Source of the DNA: Pseudogymnoascus destructans | Taxonomy: Eukaryota; Ascomycota; Leotiomycetes; Thelebolales; Thelebolaceae | Assembly: GCF_001641265.1 (NCBI RefSeq) | Contig: NW_020167526.1 | Location: 992,001 to 1,056,000 of the forward strand | Reading direction: 5' to 3' | Length of the DNA: 64,000 nucleotides | Part shown: one piece after another, positions 1 through 11,066 of the stretch | Layout: every line of letters begins with the position of its first letter | Numbering within the stretch: the stretch's first letter is position 1 | The notes under the pieces: model-generated | What the model saw: only the letters and a program-made list of their open reading frames with translations | What the model was told of the DNA's origin: nothing | Database searches by the model: none | Position numbers and translations under genes: made by a program

Positions 1-749
1 GAGAGACCGCTGGAGACGGACGATGGGCTGGAAGAGTCTGAGCGAGAGCTGAGCGACGAGCCGACCGACGAGGGCGGTGTGCTGGAGTACTCGTAGTCGT
101 CGAATGTGGACTCGGAAAAGCGGGAGGTGAGCTCCTCAATGGTGGTTGGGTTCATGGAACCGTACTCGGCCTCGAGGATGTGCTTTGTCGCGTGCGGTGA
201 GCAAGGCTTTGGCGACTGGATCTGCGAGATGGAGAGTGGGCGGCCCTTTGGGATGTCGGCAGTGAGGGCGCGGGACTCGCGGCGGGACGAGGGTGGGTGT
301 CTGCTGGAGCTCGAGTGCTTGGAGGAGGAGTTGGACTTTGAGGAGGAGGACTTGGATGATGAGGACTTGGAAGAAGACTTGGAAGACTTGGATTTGTCGG
401 ATGCAACATCGAGGATGTTCAGGATGCGACCGGTGGTTGGCTCGGTGGTGGAGTCTTCACCTGGGTTATGGGAGACATGGTAGCCATCGATAATGTACTT
501 GGGAGGGTGTTAGTATGGTGGAAGCCAAATTAGACACGAGTTTCAACTTACGTAGTACCAGTATCGTTGACCAGACTGGAGCAGAGAACCTTGGAACTTG
601 AATGTACCTTTCCATGCGCCGGACTTTGAGGAGTTCCTGTCCTTAGCAAGGGGAAGTTGGCCTGCGTAATTGTCCCATGACCCGAGAAGGTGGACTGTCT
701 TGACAGTTGAGGAAGTGCGGAGATGGAAGCTGAGTTGAATAGCGGACAT
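1..749 (-). CDS. Glycogen-binding (CBM48/AMPK-beta-like) domain protein, 5' part
   Basis: Two exons are visible, 749..552 and 497..1. The 54-bp intron between them has a GTAAGT donor, a TACTAAC branch site and a CCAAG acceptor, and the frame is kept (phase 0). The first ~100 residues read as a small beta-sandwich starch/glycogen-binding module: VKTVHLLGSWDNY near residue 16, then GAWKGTF and RYWYYYIIDGYHV. This resembles the carbohydrate-binding module of AMPK beta subunits and CBM48 proteins. The rest is low complexity: a Ser/Lys run (KSSKSSSKSSSSK) followed by Ser/Pro-rich sequence, probably disordered. The gene runs off the left edge, so its C-terminus is unknown. In this family the domain binds glycogen or acts as a protein-docking module. 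No kinase-complex signature is visible here, so an AMPK role is not claimed. Confidence 0.75.
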
Positions 750-1250
750 ATTGACGATTTTCGAGATGCGTTAAAATGTGGATATATTTGATAAGCGTTC
801 GGCTTAAATTTGAATGAGCAAGAAGAGCTAGTTATTAGAGTATATGGACGAGAGGCTTTGTGAGGATATAAATTAGAGGGTAGTTGACCAGCAACTGTAA
901 GAATGAATATTAAGTAAAAAGAAGTTGTAGATTTGGAAGAGCACAGCTCTGAAGTATAACAAAAAGGACGAAAAAAGGACAACGGATTATTAGAAACTAG
1001 CTCTTGAGAATTGAGTGCTTGCTGAAGAAGAAAAAGAAGAAGAAGAAGAAGAAGAAGAGACGGCGGCTGTGGCCTCTTATGGTTCGGCCATCTTACCTTG
1101 GGACGACCTGGATAGATTGAAGATTGACTGGTGGTGTTGGTTGTGAGGTGGGTTGGTGGGTTTTGATCATGGCCAACCGGGTAGTGGATTCTGATTGGCT
1201 GATACGGCTGACTTATGGGCCACCTGCACGTCCGGCGCGTAGGCACAGTG

Positions 1251-1320
1251 AATCGCTGTGAGTCGCTGGGAATCGCTGGGAATCGCTAGGAATCGCTGGG
1301 AATCGCTGGGAATCGCCGGG
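1251..1320. repeat. 10-bp tandem repeat, 7 units
   Basis: Seven consecutive 10-bp units close to aatcgctggg with single-base variants (gtg, agg and ccgg endings). The period is not a multiple of three and no gene crosses it. Confidence 0.9.
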
Positions 1321-1573
1321 AGCCAACATGTTTTGGGCGACCGGCGACTAGAACCCTGACGACGGCGACCACTCACACCGACGAAGATGCTCAATTGTTT
1401 CTCACCGGGGTCGGTTCGGCACCCACCTGTCCAATCGCCACGGTGAGGACCACATGCGGGCGACGGATAATAGACATCCATGTATCCATGTCCTACGGAA
1501 CTTGCGGTGGGATCATCGCTCAATGAACAATGACCTGGGATTCGGAGTGACAGCGAAGGGTCCTATCACTTTA

Positions 1574-1640
1574 TGGCCATTCTGGCCATTCTGGCCTTTC
1601 TACTTTCTGGCCTTTCTGGCCTTTCTGGCCTTTCTGGCCT
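1574..1640. repeat. 9-bp tandem repeat (tggcctttc / tggccattc)
   Basis: Two copies of tggccattc are followed by several of tggcctttc, with one irregular unit in the middle. The 9-bp period keeps one frame open and gives a hydrophobic F/W/L/A run, but I see no start context or domain that would make it a gene. Confidence 0.8.
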
Positions 1641-2224
1641 CTTCAACGCAATCTTCTTGACGACATCCCGTCGGCACTTGTGATATGCATCTCATCGTCT
1701 TGATGACCCGTGTGAGCGCTTGGGAAAACACCCCATGGCTGAACAGCCAGCATCTTCGCTGTTATCGTGCCTAAGTCAGATGCTGCTTGCGATAGCGACC
1801 CCGCTAAGCTAGGCCGCTGACTGGGCCGCCGGTCTGGAAAACATCGACGACGCTGCGGTCTGTGAGTGGTTGATGTGTCAGAGGTTTGTCAATGGGGGAC
1901 ATGCAGATGCACCCGTGGACACGAACTCTATATCCCGTGTTCTATATTTTCGGTTCCTTGATCTGTCCGATGCCGTGTTAAGTCCCGTGCAGAATCGATC
2001 TTTCTATTTGTGGTCATCCTTGTCTTATGTCTTCAGCACGTGTAACGAATAGGTATGAGTGTCAGTTGCTGATCAGTCTGCTGGAGAATCGATCCATCCA
2101 TTTGCGGACATCTTTGCCATATGTTTTCAACAAGCCTGCACTGACAACGTAGAAGAAGAATTTTACGTGACAATAGACCCCTGCAACCCGTCCAGACCAT
2201 CACAACACTAGAATCGGGTGCTTC

Positions 2225-2380
2225 TCACCAGCAGAACTTCTGTCCGCAGCTGTCGTAGCAGCCCAAGCTGCAGTAACAGATTTGTGGGTTGTCATCAGCC
2301 TCGGCGTGCGGCACGGCGTTCGCGAGCGTGGTGCTGGTGAGGAGCAGAGCGACTGCGGTCATGAGAGTGGTGAACTTCAT
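2225..2380 (-). CDS. Small secreted cysteine-rich peptide (51 aa)
   Basis: A 52-codon ORF with a textbook N-terminal signal peptide: MKFTTL, then a hydrophobic core AVALLLTSTTLA and a small-residue site at ANA-VP near residue 22. A short acidic spacer (HAEADD) follows. The mature tail is very Cys-rich: CYCSLGCYDSCGQKFCW, five cysteines in 17 residues, ending on Trp then TGA. It is too short for most ORF filters. The residues after FCTG-type codons also look like a possible GTGAGA donor, so the peptide may continue in a second exon and gain a sixth cysteine; the simple reading stops here. The architecture is that of fungal small secreted proteins (effectors, antimicrobial or signalling peptides). 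I recognise no named family. Secretion is inferred from sequence only. Confidence 0.6.
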   Translation of the reverse strand: MKFTTLMTAVALLLTSTTLANAVPHAEADDNPQICYCSLGCYDSCGQKFCW

Positions 2381-3833
2381 GGTGATCTTGATGCGGCTAT
2401 TGGTTAATACTACTTCGGTTGATGCGGCTATGCAGCTAACTTCCAGGATAGGTGTAAAAGTGATTTTAACAACGCTTTTTGAGGCGATTTGTATGAATCT
2501 GTTAATGATAAAGTGCTGTAGAGGATAATCAGAATTTCACCATCATGTTAACAGACTGATGCTTTATATCATAATCCAAACTTCTCAAAGGATTGGCAGT
2601 GCATATCCAGAAAGGTCCGAAGTAAGCTTATGTGCCACCCTCACCGCTCTATCAACACGGAAATATAATAAAAACATACAAGGCCGTTTAGGCGGTTCTC
2701 CCGAGGATAAACTCTCTCTGGAGTGAGATCAGCACTACCCAAACTAGCTCATTCCACTCCTGGACCACATCATAAGAATTCTGTGGGGTGCGCATCTTGG
2801 CTTGGTGAGGCCAAGACGATATTATCTCGCTGAAAGAAGCGTTTGGAGCCAGGATCAAATCCCTTGCCACACCTTAATTACCACACAACTCGTGGCGGCG
2901 TAAGCCTCCCAAATCGGTTGGAGTAGACCAAACGGATGGAATAAGAGCAGTATTTATGCTTTATCTAGCTTTCAAAGGATTTGCTTTGCATAAGTATGTG
3001 GTGGGGTCTGCCTGTCTTTGCTTTATCATATCTGCGATACGACGATGACCACCTCCCATCAGCCAGATATCTCAGCCAGTTATCTCTCTCACGCCCTGTT
3101 TCAGTCCCTGAATCAGCTTGAGATAGCCATCAGCCAAGGTCGTGACTGCAGGGTAGTCGTTCGGTCCTATTGCGCGACTCACAGCCACGATTTTCCGGGT
3201 CCAGGCCCGACTGAGTAGTGTCGTGTATCATGGCCTCATATACCCCCCCCTTAGGATCATGTTAAGTTAGGCATAAGGCGTTTTGGTATCTATACTCGGG
3301 TCCCTAGAAATATGGTCAGCTGAGCCATTTGGAGGCGGGATGAAGCTGTCGAGGCATTGGTCGGAGATTTTTCCAAGTATTAAGCGTAAGTAAGCGGATC
3401 CGATGGAAGCAACTGGAGGATTATGATGATAGGATTAATGTCCTTTGTGCTCTAGATACAAGCTATAAGAATGATGGTATCAAATGTGACCTACATGGAA
3501 CCATGTCTCCATCATACTCTGTTCTTCACACACATATGATGGATATCAAAAACGGACCAATGAAAAATAACCCTAGGACAGTTCGTGTTCACTGGTGATA
3601 TACAGGCACGATAAAATACAAAATATTTTCTTTACGATACGGCGACATCTGATTTTAATAATGAGTCACTGCGACTCAAAATGTGGTGCTCTTCAGGACC
3701 CTTTGTTGGATGATGTGGAATCAAGCGACAAGCGGTGGTCTATTAAGACTTTTGGCATCCCCCATTTCATCTCGCTGTAACATCAATAATTCACTGGAGC
3801 CATCTCACCCACCTTTCAACAAGGAACTTGACG
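2381..3833. other. AT-rich intergenic region, no gene recognised
   Basis: Upstream of the secreted peptide lies about 1.4 kb of AT-rich sequence. An open frame on the minus strand (2688-2870) encodes 60 residues with no recognisable domain and no clear start. I do not support it as a gene. Confidence 0.5.
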
Positions 3834-4835
3834 ATGAAGCCAGAACACAAACATGCAGATGCGGTTGTTCGCACCTGTGCAGATCATCGACTGGACTTCG
3901 GCCTTGTCATGGTCCATTCTCGTCCCTATGTCACGGAAGCCGTCCAAGACTCGCTCCAAACAACCTTCGAGATCTCACCAGCATCAGGGCTTGGTGAAAT
4001 GGATTGCCTACCTGCAGAACTGATGACAATGGTTCTCAAAAACTTGGACATTCTCTCATATTTTCGATTTCGTCGAGTTAATCGATACGCTCGCATCCTG
4101 TCAACATCGCCACAAGAATATCAGCTGGTTGCCAAATATGGGGTGGAGGGACTGAGAGCCCTACTACGCAGTGACTGTGCTCGTAGATTCACTATCATGG
4201 ATCTATACCGCCTCCTTACCACCCAAAGCTGTGCTCTATGCGGAAAGTTTGGGGGCTACCTCTTCCTCTTGACAGCCACACGGTGCTGCTTTCCCTGTCT
4301 CCAAGCCTCACCAAATCTGCGTGTCATATCTACCACCAATTTTGCTCATAGGGCGGGGATATCTACGTACAAGCTAAGTGTGTTATATCGGTCAACATTG
4401 CGAACTGTGTCTGGCTATTATTCCATTTCAGGCGCACGAGCTAAACGGCCCAAAAAACTGATACTCATGGCGGAGGCTATCGCAGCACTGGACTCGCAGG
4501 GCGTCCTCAAGGAGTATTCGATCGGCAATCTATTGAGACGATATGAGGATGAGGAATACGAGCAACGTTTTATGGCAACTACTCCATTTCCATGGTACAA
4601 CACGAGTACGGGCAAGGCAGAGCATGGTCTCAGCTGCAAAGGGTGTCATGTTCGTGTTACGACAGAACGTAAAGACTTTGATAATCATTCGGCGCTTTCT
4701 TCAGCGGAATTCCTGTCTCATTTTGCAACTTGCGTTGAAGCGTGGGATATATGGGCTAAGAGCCAGCAGGGGACGGTGCCTGTTGAGGACTCTGAGTTTG
4801 TACGTCGCGGTGGATTTTTTATCGGGAAGCAGTGA
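3834..4835 (+). CDS. F-box domain protein with Cys cluster
   Basis: A single-exon ORF; the first ATG is at 3834 (333 aa). An F-box lies at about residues 56-95 (MDCLPAELMTMVLKNLD, then SYFRFRRVNR), the motif that recruits Skp1 in SCF ubiquitin ligases. A Cys cluster follows (CALCGKFGG ... TRCCFPC, about residues 135-160). A second set of Cys/His is near the C-terminus (CKGCHVR ... HFATCVEAW). F-box plus two Cys-rich patches and a basic, helical middle is a common layout in expanded ascomycete F-box families. The substrate is unknown. There is no frameshift or internal stop. The partner Skp1/cullin is assumed from the family, not seen in this window. Confidence 0.75.
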   Translation: MKPEHKHADAVVRTCADHRLDFGLVMVHSRPYVTEAVQDSLQTTFEISPASGLGEMDCLPAELMTMVLKNLDILSYFRFRRVNRYARILSTSPQEYQLVAKYGVEGLRALLRSDCARRFTIMDLYRLLTTQSCALCGKFGGYLFLLTATRCCFPCLQASPNLRVISTTNFAHRAGISTYKLSVLYRSTLRTVSGYYSISGARAKRPKKLILMAEAIAALDSQGVLKEYSIGNLLRRYEDEEYEQRFMATTPFPWYNTSTGKAEHGLSCKGCHVRVTTERKDFDNHSALSSAEFLSHFATCVEAWDIWAKSQQGTVPVEDSEFVRRGGFFIGKQ

Positions 4836-5101
4836 CTGGCTGATGTCTGGTTGCCTTTTGCGCACGGCGAATATTTACTCTAGTATTAACATGGTCCAAG
4901 GATGTGACTGGTCTTCACAAACCAAAGAGAGTCCAAAAAGCATGGTCGTTCAGCGGTTCTCATCCATGTCATAAGACATGAATGGATGGAAACCAACAGC
5001 GCGTATATTTGCATATTTATTAGTTTTATGGAGACGCTGTCTACAAATCGTCCTTTTTAGACAATAATTAAACTTTATAACAACAAAAGCTTTCCTTTCT
5101 C

Positions 5102-5839
5102 ATGATATTTAACAATGACAATGGCGTCTCCTCGCATCATGATGGACTTCTCCACGAATGGAAGGGACCACTGTTACTTCTGCATCCTGGCAGGAACCAA
5201 CGTCAAATACATCTCGATGGGGAATCATTAATGGACATGCCGTTGGACTTCCAGAACATCATCTGTTCTGGAAGTCCAACGGCATGTCCATACGACAAGG
5301 ACGACTGGAACTCAGCGTATATCTCCCGCAACGCGGTCACTGGCGAACTGGAACCGGCGCTGTCTCAAACTACGCTACCTAGAGTGCAAGCAGTCTGGCA
5401 TCTAAAGATGATCAACTTTTTAGACCTCGAGAGGACTAAACTACTCAGCTCGCTAGCTCAAGAGTGCAAATGGAAGCAAGCTACGACGGGAGATGAAGCC
5501 GGGGACCAGAAACCTATGATAGCGAAGATGGCTCGATTCCCCTGGGAAATCCAATATATCGAGGCAGAGACGCGTATCTACCAGCTCTTGCAGCCGCTGG
5601 GGATTACACCAACGTTCCTCGGGCACATCCACGAGGCGGGCAGAGTCATCGGGTTCCTCCTCGAGAAAGTCGAGGGTCGTTCTGCCAACATCGGCGATCT
5701 GGAAATCTGCAAAGCGGCCTTGCAGCATCTTCAGGATCAGCGGATTCTGCATGGCTTGCACTTGAGCCCCTTGAGCCACAACTTTCAATGGGGTGAGCTA
5801 GGAAAATCCGATTTTCACCAGCCAAATTGGAGAAATTAG
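5102..5839 (+). pseudogene. Truncated protein-kinase-like (fungal phosphotransferase-fold) gene
   Basis: The 245-codon ORF matches a common filamentous-fungal family of kinase-like proteins. Visible landmarks are MIAKMARFPWEIQYIEAET (the beta3-lysine/alphaC region), GITPTFLGHIHEAGRVIGF and LLEKVEGRSA (the hinge). The sequence decays where the catalytic loop should be: family members have HGD followed by N and, later, a metal-binding D, but here it reads ILHGLHLSPLSHNF and stops soon after. The catalytic Asp, the metal-binding Asp and the C-lobe are absent. A perfect 28-bp inverted repeat lies inside the N-terminal coding part. I call it a relic or a non-catalytic truncation. A short protein could still be made. 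Confidence 0.6.
5231..5291. repeat. Perfect 28-bp inverted repeat with 5-nt loop
   Basis: The arms 5231-5258 and 5264-5291 are exact reverse complements (starting atggacatgccgttgg), separated by tcatc. The hairpin sits inside the reading frame of the kinase-like relic. Confidence 0.95.
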
Positions 5840-6201
5840 AGAAATTTGGAGACGCGAAGTCACGTGAAATCGTTTGTCAGCCACAATCCCGAGCGACCAC
5901 CTTCCTCTTGAGGATCTCAGAGGTGTCAAATAATGTCGAATAGGGGCCGATGGAGAGTCGAGACTCGTATAGCTGACATGGTAAGTGATGGGGATGTGAC
6001 TCTGATGTCTGTCTGGTCAACAGTTCAGGGTTTGAGACGGCGCAATTCATAAGCAGCGGAAGGAGCGATCAAGACGTACCATACACTTCAAGTGGCAGGA
6101 GCATTCAAGACGTACCTTCCATTCACATCATAGCAACGTCACAGTGTGAGCAAACACATGAGCAAACAACCGTAGGGACTATTCCATTAGAATATTGATA
6201 T

Positions 6202-6384
6202 TCATACTCTGAGACCTACCAAGCTCCAACACTCTCTTTCTGTCCCACCAATACTCTCCTTCAAGCGCCGACACGTCGAAGGGGTGTTGAAAGGGCCGGC
6301 GTCTTGGGGGTCGTGGAGAGGGCAGTGTAGCAGCGTGGTTTTGGTGTGCCCGCAGGAATAGGTTGTTGTGGGTTTGTTGCACAT
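6202..6384 (-). CDS. Small Cys/His 'CGH' protein (hypothetical)
   Basis: A 60-codon ORF beginning MCNKPTTTYSCGHTKTTLLH, followed by CPLH and, further on, a Trp/Cys pair (ECW). Short fungal proteins that start Met-Cys and carry a CGHT...HC motif are common in ascomycetes, and their Cys/His spacing suggests metal binding. The frame ends shortly after a GTAGGT that could be an intron donor, so the true C-terminus may lie in another exon. Function is unknown. A second Met-Cys protein lies 4.4 kb away at 10815. Confidence 0.4.
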   Translation of the reverse strand: MCNKPTTTYSCGHTKTTLLHCPLHDPQDAGPFNTPSTCRRLKESIGGTERECWSLVGLRV

Positions 6385-9300
6385 TGTTGCGGTGGTGTTG
6401 GTGTGTTGTGGGGATCTGTGGTTGTTGTCAGCAGGTGCAAGGGTAATGCGGGTGGATAGGGGTTTCTGGAGAGGAAGATACCATCCATGGTGGTGGGAAG
6501 GAGGTGTATTTATGCAGCGCTGGAGGAGATGGATGAATAGATAGGTAGGTTTGGTTTCAGTATGTTGTTTTGTTCTTGGTGTTGATAGTAGTCCTGTTCG
6601 AACAATGTCGGTTTGTCTTTGAGGATAGTGGTCCTGTTCAGGAATGTTAGAGAAGTCATTATGGTCCCTTATTCATGCGGAAGTCTGCAACTTGTGAATG
6701 GTATCTTACAAAGACATTGTGTCTCAACCCATTCTTTATGCTCCGTGGCAGACAGTGCCCGACACAGACATTGTATCAGAATCTTCTTTGTGCTCTCGCA
6801 GCAGTCTGCGGATAGTGAGTGACGTCCTCCACACCAAGCAGCGCTCAATGATCCATCGCGTTGGGGATATTCACGGCCATACAATTGATTTCCTGGCCCA
6901 AAAAGAAGGTTCACCTCTCTACCAATCGCAAATATCAAGGCGAAGCAATAGATGAACAAAAGAAAGAAGAAGGCCGCGTGTGTATAGCTACATACAAAAC
7001 ATCAAGAGGTCAAAAGGTCAAAAGGCTAAAAAAGCAAAAGACTCATCAGATCTCTTTGGATCTGATGAGGAGAAAATCACTTGATTTTACTTTTTGATGT
7101 TTGTGAGAAGAGATATTTTATTTATTGATTATGATTTGTCGTTTGTTTGTTGTTGTCGGGAGTCGAATTGGTGACCTTCTTTATTCATCTCCTTGCCCTG
7201 GCCAGATTGTCCTGACAGTGGTTCTTCCACTGCGCCACTGTGCCGCTTGATTTAAAGATTGATAAAGTTGACTTATAAAGGTAGGTCGGGTCGGGGTGGG
7301 ATGGAGATGGGGATGGGCAGCTGTTTTTGGCCGAGTTTCCCCTGCTCCTGGGTTTCTTGAGAACTCGAGTTTCCTTTGTGTTATTCCTTTGTGTTATTTA
7401 TATTTTATATGAATAACAGCTTCCTCGCCATCTTTCACTATTGCCACAACAGAGTCTATTGTCGAAACAAGTCTACAATGGAGTCTCATTTTCAAACGCC
7501 TCCCAAATTAACCTTCCATCACTATCTTCAGTATAATAACCCCCTCTTTTCCTTCCTCCAGACTCCCATTCCTCATACAACAATTCCTCACTCACGCCGA
7601 CACAACCACATGCATCACAACTCCACCACCAACTACCAATAACAACAACCACAACAACCACAACGACCACACCCATCACAACTAAACCACCACCACCACC
7701 ACCACCGACACCATGTGCCTCATCCTCTCAACCTCCCACCTCTGCTGTGAAGTTTGGGCTTGATAGGGAGTTTGGGGAGAAAGGGACCAAGGTCCCGAAG
7801 AAGAAGATGAGAGACGCGGGAGACGTCTGGTTAATGACTAAAATGTAGTGTTTTTTGAAAGAGGAGGACTAATACCCTGGCGTAAGCGATGACTATATAT
7901 CCATTTCCACGATACCCTTCTCGATCTGGATGATCGCGTGAGAGGGTTCTTATTTTTATTTTATCTTTTCCTTCTTTCTCTCGTCGCCTCGACTGAGGGA
8001 GTGAGGTTTGGGTTGGCGGAGGTTTGGATAGATTGTTACATGAATGAAACGAAACGAATGTAGAGGTGAAAAGACGAGAAGGGATAGAGGGTAGATCATA
8101 GATCATAGATAATAGGTGTGGATCCTGACACTTGACATTGTCCCATAAGTGAATATGATGAAGAGATCCAAACAAACGTGTCCTAGCCACTAAGCGTAAG
8201 GAAAATACTCACCTCATCCTGCCAGACTGACAGTGAGCCCAGAACATAGCAAAGGGTATTGACAGCAACAAACCAGACAAAACTCGACCTCAACGGCCCG
8301 CCCCGGACATCATGTGGAGCTTGTGGATACCTTAACTCACAACGGAAGCCTTTCGGCCTGGACCGCTCTCAAGCTTGTCAATTCGCCACCCTCGAGCCGT
8401 CCCTCAGCCCACATCGCGCAACCTGCCAGAATCGATCATTCAGCCATAGATACTCCTCCAGACTCCATGGTCAAATCAGGACACGGACCATCGTTCATCG
8501 ACGCGGCGACTTCAGCTTCGCGATCCTTCCAAGGCGTCAACCCTTTTTGACGTCCCCGCGATCCTTTTGCCACAATGATGAAGCCTGTTTTGACGTCCCT
8601 GCGATCCTATCGCCACAACGATGAAGCCTATTTTGACGTTCTCGCGATCCTTTCACCCCCTTAACGGCCCGACAACCAAAGCACGAGGGACAACAAATGC
8701 CGCGCTGAGGTTCCACAAACCTCCCATCCTCCTAGCCACGATCCTCCACGCAGATGGGTGTGTGCGGCATTTCCACGCCGTGGCTGTGAAATATCGTGGC
8801 TATGGAGGATCGTGGCTGGAGGGATCGTTGAAGGGTTCCGTGGCTGGAGACTTCTCGGCCAACGGTGGTCTGGACCACGGAAGGTGACAGTGACAGGTGC
8901 CACGGGCGCGAAAGGGAGTGTGCGTGCCGTCTGGGGTGGTTCTATCTGGACTGAAGGAGCTCTGGTAGGATCAGTTGTGCAACCGTAACGATGCAATCCT
9001 TCTGACCGGTTGTAAGGCTGATGACATCACCATCCAGGGCAGTGTCGACGTGCAGTATGGCTGCATACAGCGCGGCCACGCCGGTGATCTAGACCCGTGG
9101 CTCACGCATGCGGCGTAAAATTGACGGCGCGGGTCACCGACGGCAGGATCACGGCGCGGCGGTGGTGGGGGGTTCGGTGTGTGCGAGATGATGTGAGGGG
9201 GAGTGAGGTTTGCACGTGCGGGGTGAAGAGGAGGGGGTTGAGGAGACCGGTGAGGAGGGGTGGTGATGACGGTGTCTGTTTTGAGAAGGGACGAGCGGGA

Positions 9301-10814
9301 GAACTGGGAAACTGGGCAGTGTAGGTAGAGAGAGTACAGACTCACAGTGGGATATCTCTGGGGAACTTATCGAACTATCGATACGCGGTGAGACTGGAGG
9401 TATAACGAGCCGATTAATGCTGCCGCAGCACGCACTCTAGGTAGCCAGCCATATCGAACTATCGATACCAGCCACAAGCAGCGATAAGATGGGAAATGGC
9501 GCATCAATCCGTCGGTTGAGAGGTTATCGATGGGAAATGGTGGAATTGTGCATGGGGCAAGATCACGACACGGCGACGCCGAGCCGCCGGCGCGGCTATT
9601 TGCCAGGGCTGTGCGAGAGGCAGACTGGTGCCTGGGTCGGGGGTGCTGGATTGGGATTAGGGCGGGGATTCGTTGGGAGGGAGTGGGATGAGTGGAGGGA
9701 GAGAGAAGCAGGCGAGTGGAGTAGGGTATTCTTGGGATCTCGGGATGCCATCAAGGTAGCACCACGGAATATTTCGGTGAGTGAGGGTGCTATGACTTGT
9801 CTCGGGACTGGCATATGTTTTGTCTCAGAGGTTGTCACTAACTAGACGTGTCACTGGACTCACCGCACGACTTTCCACGACTTTCAACGACATACTGCTC
9901 TGCTTACTCAGCCCGCGCTACTAAAGGCTATTGCATAGCACAGCCTCGCGCTTAACCTCAACTGCTGGCTGACATCGGACTCGCCTGCTCTCTTTGCTCC
10001 CCGGCTCACCTTTCCTACCTGCCCTAGAGTGCTGCGGCGACCCCTAAAAAGCAGATATATGCCGAAAAGAGCCTCCACAATCGGACGCCGGCCGACGAAG
10101 CTGCTGTTTCGAAGCACCGCTTTCCCAATGGAGCTCCATTCTTCAATGCAACACGGGGGAAGCTCACCGACTCACCAGAATCCATCCCAGTATTCCTAAG
10201 CCACAAGGGTTCCCCAAGGGATCTATTCCCATGTCAAATCTAAGCCTGGCCGCAGAGCTGAGGCCCTCCCGTGACACTTTCGTCCGAACTACCCGCATTG
10301 CCGCATTGCCGCATTGCAGATAGCTGGCACTTGCCTGCGCTGGTGCTCCACCATGAATCCCATCGACTCATTTTAGCATCTCCGGACGGACTGTTGAGGC
10401 CATGAAAAGCTGCATTGCATGCAGTGATCCCCGTCATGCATACTCCATGCATGCCATATTCCATACCTTCGCCCACTGCTGGTGCTGCTGCCTTATGCCA
10501 TGAATAGGCCAAGGCTGCCATAAGCCTGCAGTCCTTAGTCGGCGAGTATAAGGCAGTCATGCTCCCTCGCAGATGGTGACTCTTTTTGGTTTGCCTTCTA
10601 CCGTCATCTAGATTTCCATTCCGTCGTGCCTGTTCGTCGTCGTTGTTCTTATATTTCTCGCCTTGCGTTCCTTTTGTCCTTGGTCATCCAGAACCATTAC
10701 CTGTATAATTTTCTTCGAGAATCACCGTCGAGCTCCAAAAACCTCGCTCAATTCTCATCGTCGCCTGATATTCTCAAACCACAAAACCTCAAATCCACTC
10801 TCACGCCCGTCATC
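6385..10814. other. Gene-poor 4.4-kb region with scattered repeats
   Basis: I find no supportable protein gene; the open frames are overlapping, compositionally biased and without domains. It contains an 11-bp-stem hairpin (7042-7069, ctcatcagatc / gatctgatgag), a tRNA-like stretch (about 7147-7236) and a CAC-rich run (about 7680-7706). It also contains a 43-bp tandem repeat (8549-8656), an inverted repeat of 14-bp arms (8734-8747 and 8804-8817, agccacgatcctcc), and two copies of tatcgaactatcgata near 9369 and 9452. The last ~200 bp are pyrimidine-rich and are probably the leader of the gene at 10815. Confidence 0.5.
8549..8656. repeat. 43-bp tandem repeat, about 2.5 units
   Basis: Units begin gacgtcc/ttc...gcgatcc at 8549, 8592 and 8635 and share ...gccacaa(t/c)gatgaagcct. 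The copies differ at several positions. Confidence 0.8.
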
Positions 10815-11066
10815 ATGTGTTACCGTCTCGTCGAGCGCTTCTCCGTCTGCCGCTGTGTCTACTACGAGCACAGCATCGACATGTGCGCTGCCGCCAACCA
10901 GCATGGCCACCGCATACAAGAGAAGACCATTCTCGTCGGCTACCTGTGCGGGCATCACTCCGACCAAGACACGCACCAGTCGAGCAGCTTCACCACCGGC
11001 TTCACAGACTCGGCCTACGCCAGCCGCGACTCCCACCACCGCTCGCCGCGTCACCACCGCAGATGA
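10815..11066 (+). CDS. Met-Cys small Cys-rich protein (conserved fungal hypothetical)
   Basis: The 83-residue product begins MCYRLVERFSVCRCVYYEHS and continues with MCAA, HGHRIQEKTILVGYLCGHHS, then a Ser/Thr/His-rich tail. The spacing of the first five Cys with the VQEKT/ILVGY block is a pattern I associate with a conserved uncharacterised family of filamentous ascomycetes, probably a small zinc-binding protein. A long pyrimidine-rich leader precedes the ATG. The frame stops at TGA (11064-11066), yet the same frame continues open for 58 more codons to TAG at 11241-11243. That extension encodes a plausible hydrophobic segment (SSVAGAAAWRSFPLALFELK). An intron, read-through or a sequence error could join the two parts. 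Confidence 0.55.
   Translation: MCYRLVERFSVCRCVYYEHSIDMCAAANQHGHRIQEKTILVGYLCGHHSDQDTHQSSSFTTGFTDSAYASRDSHHRSPRHHRR

Larger units (their letters stand above)
750..2224. other. Intergenic region with purine tract and two short tandem repeats
   Basis: I see no convincing gene here. The part next to 749 is probably the promoter and 5' leader of the glycogen-binding gene; it contains a GAA-rich purine tract at about 1022-1057. Two minisatellites follow and are listed separately. Open frames across the segment are low-complexity or lack a recognisable domain. Confidence 0.6.

Noticed and set aside
1249..1330. CRISPR-like array
   Set aside because: Short 10-bp head-to-tail units without spacers in a eukaryotic genome; a minisatellite.
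7712..7762. Third possible Met-Cys mini-protein (MCLILSTSHLCCEVWA)
   Set aside because: Only 16 codons and no conserved Cys/His spacing; interesting next to the other two but unsupported.
9097..9345. Overlapping open frames of 75-124 codons on both strands near 9.0-9.8 kb
   Set aside because: GC-rich DNA without stops; no domain, no codon continuity with known families, frames mirror each other.
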